Assembly (NCBI GenBank): GCA_014649555.1
Contig: BMTG01000008.1
Span: 124,001 to 188,000, forward strand
Direction: 5' to 3'
Length of the DNA: 64,000 nt
Source of the DNA: Streptomyces globisporus
Lineage (GTDB): Bacteria > Actinomycetota > Actinomycetes > Streptomycetales > Streptomycetaceae
The notes beneath the pieces were generated by a model that searched no databases, was not told where the DNA came from, and saw nothing but the letters and a program-made list of their open reading frames with translations. The position numbers and the translations under genes are program-made. This document shows, piece after piece, positions 34,401 through 42,476 of the stretch (position 1 is the first letter of the stretch; the number at the start of each line of letters is the position of its first letter).

Positions 34401-35165
34401 TCAGAAGCGCCCGGCGCCCAGATCCCGTGAGACCGCGCGGGCGCAGTCCCGTACGGCCGCGATCAGCTCGGGGCGCAGCGTGCCGCCCGGGGCCACGCGC
34501 TCCACCGCGCCGGTCACGGCGACCGCGCCCACCGGCATCCTGCGCCGGTCGTGCACGGGGGCGGCCACGGCGGCGACGCCCTCCCAGGTCTCCTCGGCGT
34601 CGGCCGCCCAGCCCTGGGCCCGGATCAGGTCGAGCATCGACTCGAACGCGTCGGCCTCGGTGACGGTGCGCCCGGTGAAGGAGCGGCGCTCCGCCTCCAT
34701 GACCTCGCTGTGCGCCACCGGGTCGTATGCGGACAGCACCTTGCCCAGCGCCGTGGAGTGCAGCGGCTGCATCGCCCCCACCTCCAGCACCTGGCGGCTG
34801 TCGTCGGGCCGGAAGACGTGGTGGACGATCAGCACGCCGTGCTGGTGCAGCACCCCGAGGTGGACGCTCTCGCCGCTGGAGCGGGCCAGGTCGTCCGTCC
34901 AGACCAGGGCGCGCGCCCGCAGCTCGTGCACGTCCAGATAGCTGTTGCCGAGCCGCAGCAGCTCCGCGCCCAGCTGATAGCGCCCCGAGGCGGCGTCCTG
35001 TTCGACGAAGCCCTCCAGCTGAAGGGTGCGCAGAATGCCGTGCGCGGTGCCCTTGGCCAGCCCCAGCGAGGAGGCGATGTCGGAGAGCCCGAGCCGGCGC
35101 TCGCCGCCCGCCAGCAGACGCAGCATCGCGGCCGCCCGCTCCAGCGACTGGATGTTCTTGGCCAT
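34401..35165 (-). CDS. gylR: IclR-family regulator of glycerol genes
   Basis: A 254-residue IclR-family protein starting at ATG 35165, with GGAGGAG upstream. Winged helix at about 8-70 (SLERAAAMLRLLAGGERRLGLSDIASSLGLAKGTAHGILRTL). The effector domain at about 80-250 contains ESVHLGVLHQHGVLIVHHV, MQPLHSTALGKVLSAY and VAAVAAPVHDRRRMPVGAVAV. Its position just upstream of glpF-glpK-glpD on the same strand matches gylR of S. coelicolor, whose product represses the gyl operon and is relieved by glycerol-3-phosphate. It is probably autoregulated through the site at 35188. Confidence 0.92.
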   Translation of the reverse strand: MAKNIQSLERAAAMLRLLAGGERRLGLSDIASSLGLAKGTAHGILRTLQLEGFVEQDAASGRYQLGAELLRLGNSYLDVHELRARALVWTDDLARSSGESVHLGVLHQHGVLIVHHVFRPDDSRQVLEVGAMQPLHSTALGKVLSAYDPVAHSEVMEAERRSFTGRTVTEADAFESMLDLIRAQGWAADAEETWEGVAAVAAPVHDRRRMPVGAVAVTGAVERVAPGGTLRPELIAAVRDCARAVSRDLGAGRF

Positions 35166-35187
35166 CGCGCCGTACTCCTCCACCTCG

Positions 35188-35204
35188 GTTCGACAATGCT
35201 GAAC
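35188..35204 (-). promoter_or_regulatory. Candidate GylR operator in front of gylR
   Basis: GTTCGACAATGCTGAAC is an imperfect palindrome with GTTC/GAAC ends, 23 bp upstream of the gylR start. Its core TTCGACAATGC(C/T)GA recurs at 34197 in front of glpF, and ATGCCGACC recurs at 35216-35224. IclR proteins often bind such short palindromes. Confidence 0.5.
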
Positions 35205-35344
35205 ACTATCGGTCGATGCCGACCTTCGCCGGACTCCGGGGGAAAGTCTCCGCCACCCGGCCGCACGTGCCGCACCCGGCACAGCATGCAGGCCGTACGT
35301 GTTCCGCCCCCTGGACGCCCCTACGGACCCGGGCGTCGTCGGGC

Positions 35345-35410
35345 TAGGCTGGCGAGGTGCGCCTTCCCCAAGAAGGACGCAAAGCCGACAGCCGTCGCAT
35401 CCCTGGGAGA
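35345..35410 (+). promoter_or_regulatory. metH promoter and structured leader (candidate Streptomyces-metH RNA motif)
   Basis: TAGGCT at 35345-35350 is a good -10 box, giving a leader of about 60 nt before metH. In it, GCG plus CCTTC (35359-35366) pairs with GAAGG plus CGC (35372-35380) around loop CCCAA with one bulged A. A small hairpin CGAC-AGCC-GTCG (35386-35397) follows. The loop bases CCCC could pair with GGG of the ribosome site GGGAGA (35404-35409), forming a pseudoknot that hides it. A conserved leader motif called Streptomyces-metH RNA is described upstream of metH genes; I assign this leader to it by position and structure, not by alignment. Confidence 0.5.
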
Positions 35411-35416
35411 TCATCC

Positions 35417-38400
35417 ATGGCCTCGTTGCCGACATCCGCCGCCGACAGCCGGACCCGCGCAGAAGCACTCCGAGAGGCACTCGCCACCCGTGTGGTGGTG
35501 GCCGACGGGGCGATGGGCACCATGCTCCAGGCACAGGACCCCACGCTGGAGGACTTCGAGAATCTCGAAGGCTGCAACGAGATCCTCAACATCACCCGGC
35601 CCGACATCGTGCGCTCGGTCCACGAGGAGTACTTCGCGGTCGGCGTCGACTGCGTCGAGACCAACACCTTCGGCGCGAACCACTCCGCCGCCAACGAGTA
35701 CGAGATCGCCGACCGGATCTTCGAGCTCTCCGAGTCCGGCGCCCGGATCGCCCGCGAGGTCGCCGACGAGTTCGGCGCGAAGGACGGCCGCCAGCGCTGG
35801 GTCCTCGGTTCGATCGGCCCCGGCACCAAGCTGCCCTCGCTCGGCCACACCACCTACGACATCCTGCGCGACGGCTATCAGAAGAACGCCGAGGGCCTTC
35901 TCGCCGGCGGCTCGGACGCGCTGATCGTCGAGACCACCCAGGACCTCCTGCAGACCAAGGCCAGCATCATCGGCGCCCGCCGCGCGATGGACTCCCTCGG
36001 CCTCCAGGTGCCGCTGATCTGCTCCCTCGCCTTCGAGACCACCGGCGTCATGCTCCTCGGCTCCGAGATCGGCGCGGCCCTGACCGCCCTGGAGCCGCTG
36101 GGTATCGACCTGATCGGGCTGAACTGCTCGACCGGCCCGGACGAGATGAGCGAGCACCTGCGCTATCTCGCCCGCCACTCCCGTACGCCTCTGATGTGCA
36201 TGCCCAACGCCGGCCTGCCCGTCCTGACCAAGGACGGCGCGCACTTCCCGCTCGGCCCCGAGGGTCTCGCCGACTCCCAGGAGCACTTCGTCCGGGACTA
36301 CGGCCTTTCCCTCATCGGCGGCTGCTGCGGTACGACCCCGGCCCACCTGAAGGCCGTCGTCGACCGCGCCCGCGAGCTCACGCCCACCGAGCGCGACCCG
36401 CGCCCCGAGCCCGGCGCCGCCTCCCTCTACCAGCACATCCCTTTCCGCCAGGACACCGCCTACCTGGCCATCGGGGAGCGCACCAACGCCAACGGCTCCA
36501 AGAAGTTCCGTGAGGCCATGCTGGAGGCCCGCTGGGACGACTGCGTCGAGATGGCCCGCGACCAGATCCGCGAGGGCGCGCACATGCTCGACCTCTGCGT
36601 CGACTACGTGGGCCGCGACGGCGTCGCCGACATGGCGGAACTGGCCGGCCGCTTCGCGACCGCCTCCACCCTGCCGATCGTGCTGGACTCCACCGAGCTG
36701 CCCGTCCTGCGCGCCGGGCTGGAGAAGCTCGGCGGCCGGGCCGTGCTGAACTCGGTGAACTTCGAGGACGGCGACGGCCCCGAGTCCCGCTTCGCGCAGG
36801 TCAGCGCCCTGGCCGCCGAGCACGGCGCCGCCCTGATCGCGCTGACGATCGACGAGGAGGGCCAGGCCCGTACCGTCGAGCACAAGGTCGCCATCGCCGA
36901 GCGGCTGATCGAGGACCTCACCACCAACTGGGGCATCCGTGAGTCCGACATCCTCATCGACACCCTGACCTTCACGATCTGCACCGGCCAGGAGGAGTCC
37001 CGCGGCGACGGCATCGCCACCATCGGGGCCATCCGCGAGCTGAAGAAGCGCCACCCCGACGTCCAGACCACGCTGGGCCTCTCCAACATCTCCTTCGGCC
37101 TCAACCCGGCCGCCCGCGTCGTGCTGAACTCCGTCTTCCTCGACGAGTGCGTCAAGGCGGGCCTGGACTCCGCGATCGTGCACGCCTCCAAGATCCTGCC
37201 GATCGCCCGGCTGGAGGAGGAGCAGGTCAAGGTCGCCCTCGACCTGATCTACGACCGCCGCGCCGAGGGCTACGACCCCCTCCAGAAGCTCATGGAGCTC
37301 TTCGAGGGCGTCAACATGAAGTCGATGAAGGCGGGCAAGGCCGAGGAGCTGATGGCCCTCCCGCTGGACGAGCGGCTCCAGCGCCGCATCATCGACGGCG
37401 AGAAGAACGGCCTGGAGGCCGACCTGGACGAGGCGCTCCAGGACACCCCGGCGCTCGACATCGTCAACAACACGCTGCTGGAAGGCATGAAGGTGGTCGG
37501 CGAGCTGTTCGGCTCCGGCCAGATGCAGCTGCCGTTCGTCCTCCAGTCCGCCGAGGTCATGAAGAGCGCGGTGGCCCATCTGGAGCCGCACATGGAGAAG
37601 ACCGACGACGACGGCAAGGGCACCATCGTGCTCGCCACCGTCCGCGGCGACGTCCACGACATCGGCAAGAACCTCGTCGACATCATCCTCTCCAACAACG
37701 GCTACAACGTCGTCAACCTCGGCATCAAGCAGCCCGTCTCCGCGATCCTGGAAGCCGCCGAGGAGCACCGCGCCGACGTCATCGGCATGTCCGGTCTCCT
37801 GGTGAAGTCCACCGTGATCATGAAGGAGAACCTCCAGGAACTGAACCAGCGCAAGATGGCCGCCGACTTCCCCGTCATCCTCGGCGGCGCCGCGCTGACC
37901 AGGGCCTACGTCGAGCAGGACCTGCACGAGATCTACGAGGGCGAGGTCCGCTACGCCCGGGACGCCTTCGAGGGCCTGCGCCTCATGGACGCGCTCATCG
38001 GCGTCAAGCGCGGCGTGCCGGGCGCGGTCCTGCCCGAGCTCAAGCAGCGCCGGGTCCCCAAGAAGACCCCCGACACCGCGGTGCTGGAGGTCAAGGAGCC
38101 CGAGGGCTCGGTGCGCTCGGACGTCTCCATCACCAACCCCATCCCCGAGCCGCCGTTCCGGGGCACCCGGGTCATCAAGGGCATCCCGCTCAAGGAGTAC
38201 GCCTCCTGGCTCGACGAGGGCGCCCTGTTCAAGGGCCAGTGGGGCCTCAAGCAGGCCAGGACCGGCGACGGACCGACGTACGAGGAGCTGGTGGAGACCG
38301 AGGGACGCCCGCACCTGCGCGGCTGGCTCGACCACCTCCAGTCCAACAACCTCCTGGAAGCCGCCGTCGTCTACGGCTACTTCCCCTGCGTCTCCAAGGG

Positions 38401-38935
38401 CGAGGACCTGATCCTCCTCCACGAGGACGGCTCCGAGCGCACCCGCTTCACCTTCCCGCGCCAGCGCCGCGGCCGCCGCCTCTGCCTCGCGGACTTCTTC
38501 CGCCCGGAGGAGTCCGGCGAGACCGACGTCATCGGCCTCCAGATCGTCACCGTCGGCTCCCGGATCGGCGAGGCCACCGCCGAGCTGTTCGCCGCCAACT
38601 CCTACCGTGACTACCTGGAGCTGCACGGTCTCTCCGTCCAGCTCGCGGAAGCCCTCGCCGAGTACTGGCACGCCCGGGTCCGCAGCGAGCTGGGGTTCGG
38701 CGGGGAGGACCCGGACGACGTCGAGGACATGTTCGCGCTGAAGTACCGCGGCGCGCGGTTCTCCCTCGGTTACGGGGCGTGCCCGGACCTGGAGGACCGG
38801 GCCAAGATCGCCGACCTGCTCCAGCCGGAGCGGATCGGCGTGCACCTCTCCGAGGAGTTCCAGCTCCACCCGGAGCAGTCCACCGACGCCATCGTCATCC
38901 ACCACCCCGAGGCGAAGTACTTCAACGCCCGGTAG
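35417..38935 (+). CDS. metH: Cobalamin-dependent methionine synthase
   Basis: A 1172-residue four-module enzyme that moves a methyl group from methyltetrahydrofolate via cobalamin to homocysteine. ATG 35417 follows GGGAGA. The homocysteine module (1-330) has zinc cysteines C237 (GLNCSTGP) and C303/C304 (GGCCGTTP). The folate module (about 345-610) has AIGERTNANGSKKF and VDYVGRDG. The cobalamin module (about 640-870) has H747 in DVHDIGKN, the axial ligand to cobalt, and SGLLVKST. The SAM-dependent reactivation module fills the C-terminus (FFRPEESGETDVIGLQIVTVG; RFSLGYGACPDLEDR). It is complete and intact. Confidence 0.97.
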   Translation: MASLPTSAADSRTRAEALREALATRVVVADGAMGTMLQAQDPTLEDFENLEGCNEILNITRPDIVRSVHEEYFAVGVDCVETNTFGANHSAANEYEIADRIFELSESGARIAREVADEFGAKDGRQRWVLGSIGPGTKLPSLGHTTYDILRDGYQKNAEGLLAGGSDALIVETTQDLLQTKASIIGARRAMDSLGLQVPLICSLAFETTGVMLLGSEIGAALTALEPLGIDLIGLNCSTGPDEMSEHLRYLARHSRTPLMCMPNAGLPVLTKDGAHFPLGPEGLADSQEHFVRDYGLSLIGGCCGTTPAHLKAVVDRARELTPTERDPRPEPGAASLYQHIPFRQDTAYLAIGERTNANGSKKFREAMLEARWDDCVEMARDQIREGAHMLDLCVDYVGRDGVADMAELAGRFATASTLPIVLDSTELPVLRAGLEKLGGRAVLNSVNFEDGDGPESRFAQVSALAAEHGAALIALTIDEEGQARTVEHKVAIAERLIEDLTTNWGIRESDILIDTLTFTICTGQEESRGDGIATIGAIRELKKRHPDVQTTLGLSNISFGLNPAARVVLNSVFLDECVKAGLDSAIVHASKILPIARLEEEQVKVALDLIYDRRAEGYDPLQKLMELFEGVNMKSMKAGKAEELMALPLDERLQRRIIDGEKNGLEADLDEALQDTPALDIVNNTLLEGMKVVGELFGSGQMQLPFVLQSAEVMKSAVAHLEPHMEKTDDDGKGTIVLATVRGDVHDIGKNLVDIILSNNGYNVVNLGIKQPVSAILEAAEEHRADVIGMSGLLVKSTVIMKENLQELNQRKMAADFPVILGGAALTRAYVEQDLHEIYEGEVRYARDAFEGLRLMDALIGVKRGVPGAVLPELKQRRVPKKTPDTAVLEVKEPEGSVRSDVSITNPIPEPPFRGTRVIKGIPLKEYASWLDEGALFKGQWGLKQARTGDGPTYEELVETEGRPHLRGWLDHLQSNNLLEAAVVYGYFPCVSKGEDLILLHEDGSERTRFTFPRQRRGRRLCLADFFRPEESGETDVIGLQIVTVGSRIGEATAELFAANSYRDYLELHGLSVQLAEALAEYWHARVRSELGFGGEDPDDVEDMFALKYRGARFSLGYGACPDLEDRAKIADLLQPERIGVHLSEEFQLHPEQSTDAIVIHHPEAKYFNAR

Positions 38936-38944
38936 GACGGACTT

Positions 38945-38982
38945 CGCCCCGCGGTCACGCGCCTGTCGCGCACCGCGGGGCG
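38945..38982 (+). terminator. Terminator after metH
   Basis: An 11-bp outer stem CGCCCCGCGGT/ACCGCGGGGCG contains an inner GCGC/GCGC pair (38959-38971), starting 10 bases after the metH stop. Confidence 0.78.
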
Positions 38983-39010
38983 ACACGTCGTACACTGGTC
39001 GGTCCAGCGC

Positions 39011-39051
39011 AGGCCGGTCGCCCTCCCACTTCTGGGAATGGCGGCCGGCCT
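39011..39051 (+). other. Long hairpin in the leader of the HAD phosphatase gene
   Basis: TACACT at 38991-38996 could be a -10 box, placing the start of transcription near 39003. The leader then holds a 12-bp stem (39011-39022 with 39040-39051, one G-T pair) enclosing CCCA/TGGG. The hairpin ends 14 bases before GGAAGG, the ribosome site. It may be a leader regulatory structure or an extra terminator for metH readthrough. I cannot decide between these. Confidence 0.45.
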
Positions 39052-39078
39052 TCTCGTCCCTTACGGAAGGTGTGCCGG

Positions 39079-39789
39079 ATGACCAGTACGGTCCCCGCGT
39101 CCTTGACCCGCACGGCCGAAGAGGCCGCCCTGCAGGCGGTCCTTCTCGACATGGACGGAACCCTGGTCGATACCGAGGGTTTCTGGTGGGACGTCGAGAA
39201 GGAGGTCTTCGCCGGCCTCGGACACCGCCTGGACGAGGCCTGGCGGGACGTGGTCGTCGGCGGCCCGATGTCCCGCAGCGCCGGCTTTCTGATCGACGTC
39301 ACCGGCGCCGACATCCGGCTGGACGAGCTGACCGTGCTGCTCAACGACGGATTCGAGAACCGCATCAGCCGCGGCGTTCCGCTGATGCGGGGTGCCGAGC
39401 GTCTGCTCGCCGAGCTGGCCGTGTACGAGGTGCCCACCGCCCTCGTCTCGGCCTCCCACCGCCGGATCATCGACCGGGTGCTGGAATCCGTGGGCCGTCA
39501 CCACTTCGCGTTGACGGTCGCCGGGGACGAAGTCGCCCGGACCAAGCCCCACCCCGAGCCCTACCTCACCGCCGCCGCGGGCTTCGGTGCCGACCCCTGG
39601 CGCTGCGCGGTCATCGAGGACACCGCGACCGGGGTGGCCGCCGCCGAGGCCGCCGGCTGCCGGGTCGTCGCCGTGCCGTCCGTCGCGCCCATCGCCCCGG
39701 CGGCCGGACGCGTGGTCGTCGGCTCCCTCGAAGAGGTCGACCTCGCCTTCCTGCGCGGGCTGATCACCGGATCGAGCGGGACCGGCTGA
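39079..39789 (+). CDS. HAD-superfamily phosphatase/phosphomutase-like protein
   Basis: A 236-residue protein starting at ATG 39079 after GGAAGG. The HAD motif DMDGTLVDTE has D24 (nucleophile) and D26 (general acid). PTALVSASHRR is motif II, TKPHPEPYLTAAAGFG supplies the motif III lysine, and AVIEDTATGVAAAEAAGC is motif IV. The cap helices between residues 35 and 95 mark subclass I, like beta-phosphoglucomutase or small sugar phosphatases. The substrate is unknown. It follows metH, but a terminator and its own promoter-like box separate them. Confidence 0.87.
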   Translation: MTSTVPASLTRTAEEAALQAVLLDMDGTLVDTEGFWWDVEKEVFAGLGHRLDEAWRDVVVGGPMSRSAGFLIDVTGADIRLDELTVLLNDGFENRISRGVPLMRGAERLLAELAVYEVPTALVSASHRRIIDRVLESVGRHHFALTVAGDEVARTKPHPEPYLTAAAGFGADPWRCAVIEDTATGVAAAEAAGCRVVAVPSVAPIAPAAGRVVVGSLEEVDLAFLRGLITGSSGTG

Positions 39790-40093
39790 GCGGCCAGAGC
39801 GCGAACTTGTGAACGAACGGTGGACTTCCTGCTCCCACCCGTGTGCTTTCCGGCAGTGTTCCGTGGATGTGGATCAGTTGCGGGGTCTTTCTGTGAAGAG
39901 GTCGGATGGGTGACCTTGCTCACTCGCGAACCCTCGACGCTCCACCGAAACGGGTGAGCTGTCCGCAATGATGATCGTATGTCCGCCTCGCTGGTGACCG
40001 GGGGAGCGCGGACCGTTCGCCGGGCGGTCGGAGGGCTCACCCACGGCTACTAACTTGGATTCCTCACCTGCCGGGATGAGGGAGAACGTCCAG
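39790..40093. other. 304-bp intergenic region upstream of the peptide-binding lipoprotein
   Basis: No reading frame with Streptomyces-like codon pattern is seen here. TAACTT at 40051-40056 could be a weak -10 box. The gap is less GC-rich than its surroundings around 39840-39900. No clear palindrome, terminator or known RNA was recognised. Confidence 0.5.
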
Positions 40094-41692
40094 ATGAACC
40101 GCAAGACCCTGGTGCTGCCGGCCGTCGTCGGCCTGCTCGCCCCCGTGCTCGCCGCCTGCGGCAGCACGGACAGCGGCGCCGGTGGCAAGGGCGCCATCGT
40201 CGTCGGCACCACGGACCAGCTCGTGGCCTCCAAGGAGAACCCCGCGCCGCTCGACCCGGCCATCGGCTACGAAGCGGGCGTCTGGAACGTCCTGCGGCAA
40301 ACCGTGCAGACCCTCACCACGGTGCCCAACGGCGGCGGCGAGCCCGTGCCCGAGGCCGCCCGCAGCTGCACCTTCACCGACACCGCGAACGAGAGCTACC
40401 GCTGCACCCTGCGGGCGGGCCTCACCTTCGCCGACGGGACGCCCGTCACCGCCGAGGACGTGAAGCACTCCATCCAGCGCGTCATCGACATCGACTCGGA
40501 CAGCGGGCCGGTCGGCCTCCTCGCCAACATCGACATGATCGAGACCAAGGGCGAGGACCAGGTGATCTTCCACCTGAACACGCCCGACGCGACCTTCCCG
40601 TACAAGCTCGCCACCCCCGCCGCCGGCATCGTCCCGAAGGCGCAGTACCCGGCGAACGAGGCACGCACCGGCTTCCAGGTCGACGGCTCCGGCCCGTACA
40701 CCATGAAGCCGCAGGTCGAGGACGGCCGGGTCGTCAAGATCGCCTTCGAGAAGAACCCCTCGTACAAGGGTGAGCTGAAGGTGCTCAACGACAAGGTCGA
40801 GATGGACCTCTTCCCCGACGCCGAGACCATGGGCAAGGCGCTCGACGAGGAGAAGATCCACCTGATGACCCGGGCGATGTCGCCCGAGCAGGCCCACGAC
40901 ATGCTCGTGGAGCCGAAGGAGGGCATCGACCTCACCGAGCTGCCCGGACTGGCCATCAGCTACCTCGGGTTCAACACCAAGGACCCCGTGGTCGACAAGC
41001 CCGTCCGGCAGGCCATGGCTCAGATCATCGACCGGGGCCAGATCGCGGGCAAGGTGTACGGCACCACCGCCGAACCCCTCTACTCGCTGATCCCGTCCAG
41101 CATCGCCGGGCACACCAACGCCTTCTTCAACAAGTACGGCGAGCCCAGCACCGCCAAGGCCGCGGCGATCCTCCGCGACGCCGGGATCAAGACGCCGGTG
41201 AAGTTCACCCTGCACTACACCAACGACCACTACGGCCCGGCCACCGCCGCCGAGTTCAAGGCGATCCAGCAGCAGCTGAACGGCTCGGGCCTCTTCGACG
41301 TCTCCGTCCAGGGCAAGGAGTGGTCGAAGTACCGCCCCGAGCAGAAGCGCGGCGACTACGCGGCCTACGGCATGGGCTGGTTCCCCGACTTCCCGGACCC
41401 GGACAACTACACCGCGCCCTTCCTGGACGCCAACAACTTCCTCAACTCGCCCTACCGGTCGCCCGAGGCGGAGAAGGTCCTCATCCCGCAGTCCCGCCGC
41501 GAGGCCGACCGCACCGCGGCGGCCGCCACCTACGAGAAGCTCCAGGACATCGTCGCCACCGATGTGCCGGTGCTCCCGATCTGGCAGGGCAAGCAGTACA
41601 TCGCCTCCCGCGACGGGATCGCCGGGGTTGAGCGCTCCGTCAGCGCCACCTCCGAGCTCCAGCTCTGGGAGCTCAACCGGCCCAGCACCTGA
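40094..41692 (+). CDS. Peptide/solute ABC transporter substrate-binding lipoprotein
   Basis: A 532-residue lipoprotein. The signal peptide is MNRKTLVLPAVVGLLAPVLA with lipobox LAAC (C22). It starts at ATG 40094, with GGGAGAA upstream. Family 5 solute-binding protein features are YRCTLRAGLTFADGTPVTAEDVKHSI, NTPDATFPYKL, LGFNTKDPVVDKPVRQAMAQIIDR and YAAYGMGWFPDFPDPDNYTAPF. Family members bind oligopeptides, nickel or other solutes outside the cell. No permease or ATPase gene is adjacent, so it must pair with a transporter encoded elsewhere, or act as a sensor. Confidence 0.9.
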   Translation: MNRKTLVLPAVVGLLAPVLAACGSTDSGAGGKGAIVVGTTDQLVASKENPAPLDPAIGYEAGVWNVLRQTVQTLTTVPNGGGEPVPEAARSCTFTDTANESYRCTLRAGLTFADGTPVTAEDVKHSIQRVIDIDSDSGPVGLLANIDMIETKGEDQVIFHLNTPDATFPYKLATPAAGIVPKAQYPANEARTGFQVDGSGPYTMKPQVEDGRVVKIAFEKNPSYKGELKVLNDKVEMDLFPDAETMGKALDEEKIHLMTRAMSPEQAHDMLVEPKEGIDLTELPGLAISYLGFNTKDPVVDKPVRQAMAQIIDRGQIAGKVYGTTAEPLYSLIPSSIAGHTNAFFNKYGEPSTAKAAAILRDAGIKTPVKFTLHYTNDHYGPATAAEFKAIQQQLNGSGLFDVSVQGKEWSKYRPEQKRGDYAAYGMGWFPDFPDPDNYTAPFLDANNFLNSPYRSPEAEKVLIPQSRREADRTAAAATYEKLQDIVATDVPVLPIWQGKQYIASRDGIAGVERSVSATSELQLWELNRPST

Positions 41693-41706
41693 GCCCTGAG
41701 TACAAC

Positions 41707-41754
41707 GCCGTCCGGCCCGCACCCTCCTCGCGAGGAGGGTGCGGGCCGGACGGC
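41707..41754. terminator. 48-bp perfect palindrome, bidirectional terminator
   Basis: 41707-41730 is the exact reverse complement of 41731-41754 (24-bp arms, starting GCCGTCCGGCCCGCACCC). It lies between the convergent lipoprotein and response-regulator genes. With a 4-base loop the stem is 22 bp. Confidence 0.85.
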
Positions 41755-41795
41755 CTTGTACCGCGCGGACTTCCGTGCGCGAGCGCGGGGCCGGG

Positions 41796-42467
41796 CTACT
41801 GCGCGCCGGGACGCACCAGCCCGCTCTCGTACGCGTACACCGCGGCCTGCACCCGGTCGCGCAGGCCGAGCTTCGTGAGCACATGGCCCACATGCGTCTT
41901 GACCGTCGTCTCGCTGACGAACAGCTCCGCCGCGATCTCCGCGTTGGACAGCCCCCGCGCCACCAGCTTCAGCACCTCGACCTCACGGTCCGTCAGCGTG
42001 TGCAGGGCGTCCGGCACCGGCTCCTCGCCGGACGGCAGATGGTCCGCGTACTTGTCGAGCAGCCGACGCGTGATGCTCGGCGCGAGCATCGCCTCGCCCG
42101 CCGCCACCACCCGGATCGCCTGCACCAGTTCGGCCGCCGGGGCGTCCTTCAGCAGGAAGCCGCTCGCCCCCGCACGCAGCGCCTCCACCACGTACTCGTC
42201 GAGATCGAAGGTGGTCAGCACCAGCACCTTCGCCGGGCCGTCCTTGCCGGGACCGCTGATCTGACGGGTCGCCTCCACCCCGTCCATCCGCGGCATCCGG
42301 ATGTCCATCAGCACCACATCGGGCTGCAGCGCCCGCACCTGGTCGATGGCCTGCAGACCGTCACCGGCCTCGCCGACCACCGCCAGATCGCCTTCCGCCT
42401 CCAGGATCATCCGGAAACCGGTGCGCAGCAGAGGCTGGTCGTCGACCAGAAGGACGCGGATCGCCAC
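41796..42467 (-). CDS. NarL/LuxR-type response regulator
   Basis: A 223-residue two-component regulator starting at GTG 42467, with AAGGAG upstream. The receiver domain (1-120) has the acidic pocket D9/D10 and phospho-acceptor D55 (LMDIRMP), with T and K in LTTFD and FLLKDAP. The LuxR-type helix-turn-helix (about 155-215) has LTDREVEVLKLVARGLSNAEIA and VSETTVKTHVGHVLTKL. No sensor kinase gene lies next to it. The gene is only 9 bp downstream of the RecB-like nuclease gene and is probably co-transcribed with it. Confidence 0.92.
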   Translation of the reverse strand: MAIRVLLVDDQPLLRTGFRMILEAEGDLAVVGEAGDGLQAIDQVRALQPDVVLMDIRMPRMDGVEATRQISGPGKDGPAKVLVLTTFDLDEYVVEALRAGASGFLLKDAPAAELVQAIRVVAAGEAMLAPSITRRLLDKYADHLPSGEEPVPDALHTLTDREVEVLKLVARGLSNAEIAAELFVSETTVKTHVGHVLTKLGLRDRVQAAVYAYESGLVRPGAQ

Positions 42468-42476
42468 AGGAACTCC

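Noticed and set aside
35370-35400. Cyclic-di-GMP (GEMM-I) riboswitch before metH
   Set aside because: GGACGCAAAGCC resembles one GEMM-I strand, but the GGGCAAACC half and the rest of the fold are absent and the leader is too short.
35166-35416. Cobalamin riboswitch before metH
   Set aside because: No B12-box-like GCCACTG element or multi-stem junction, and the gap with the divergent gylR is too short.
35411-38995. A 1194-codon open frame antisense to metH, and similar long frames antisense to glpFK, the GH31 gene and arc
   Set aside because: High GC at third codon positions removes stops from other frames. These products are low-complexity and have no recognisable domain, while the sense genes are clear.
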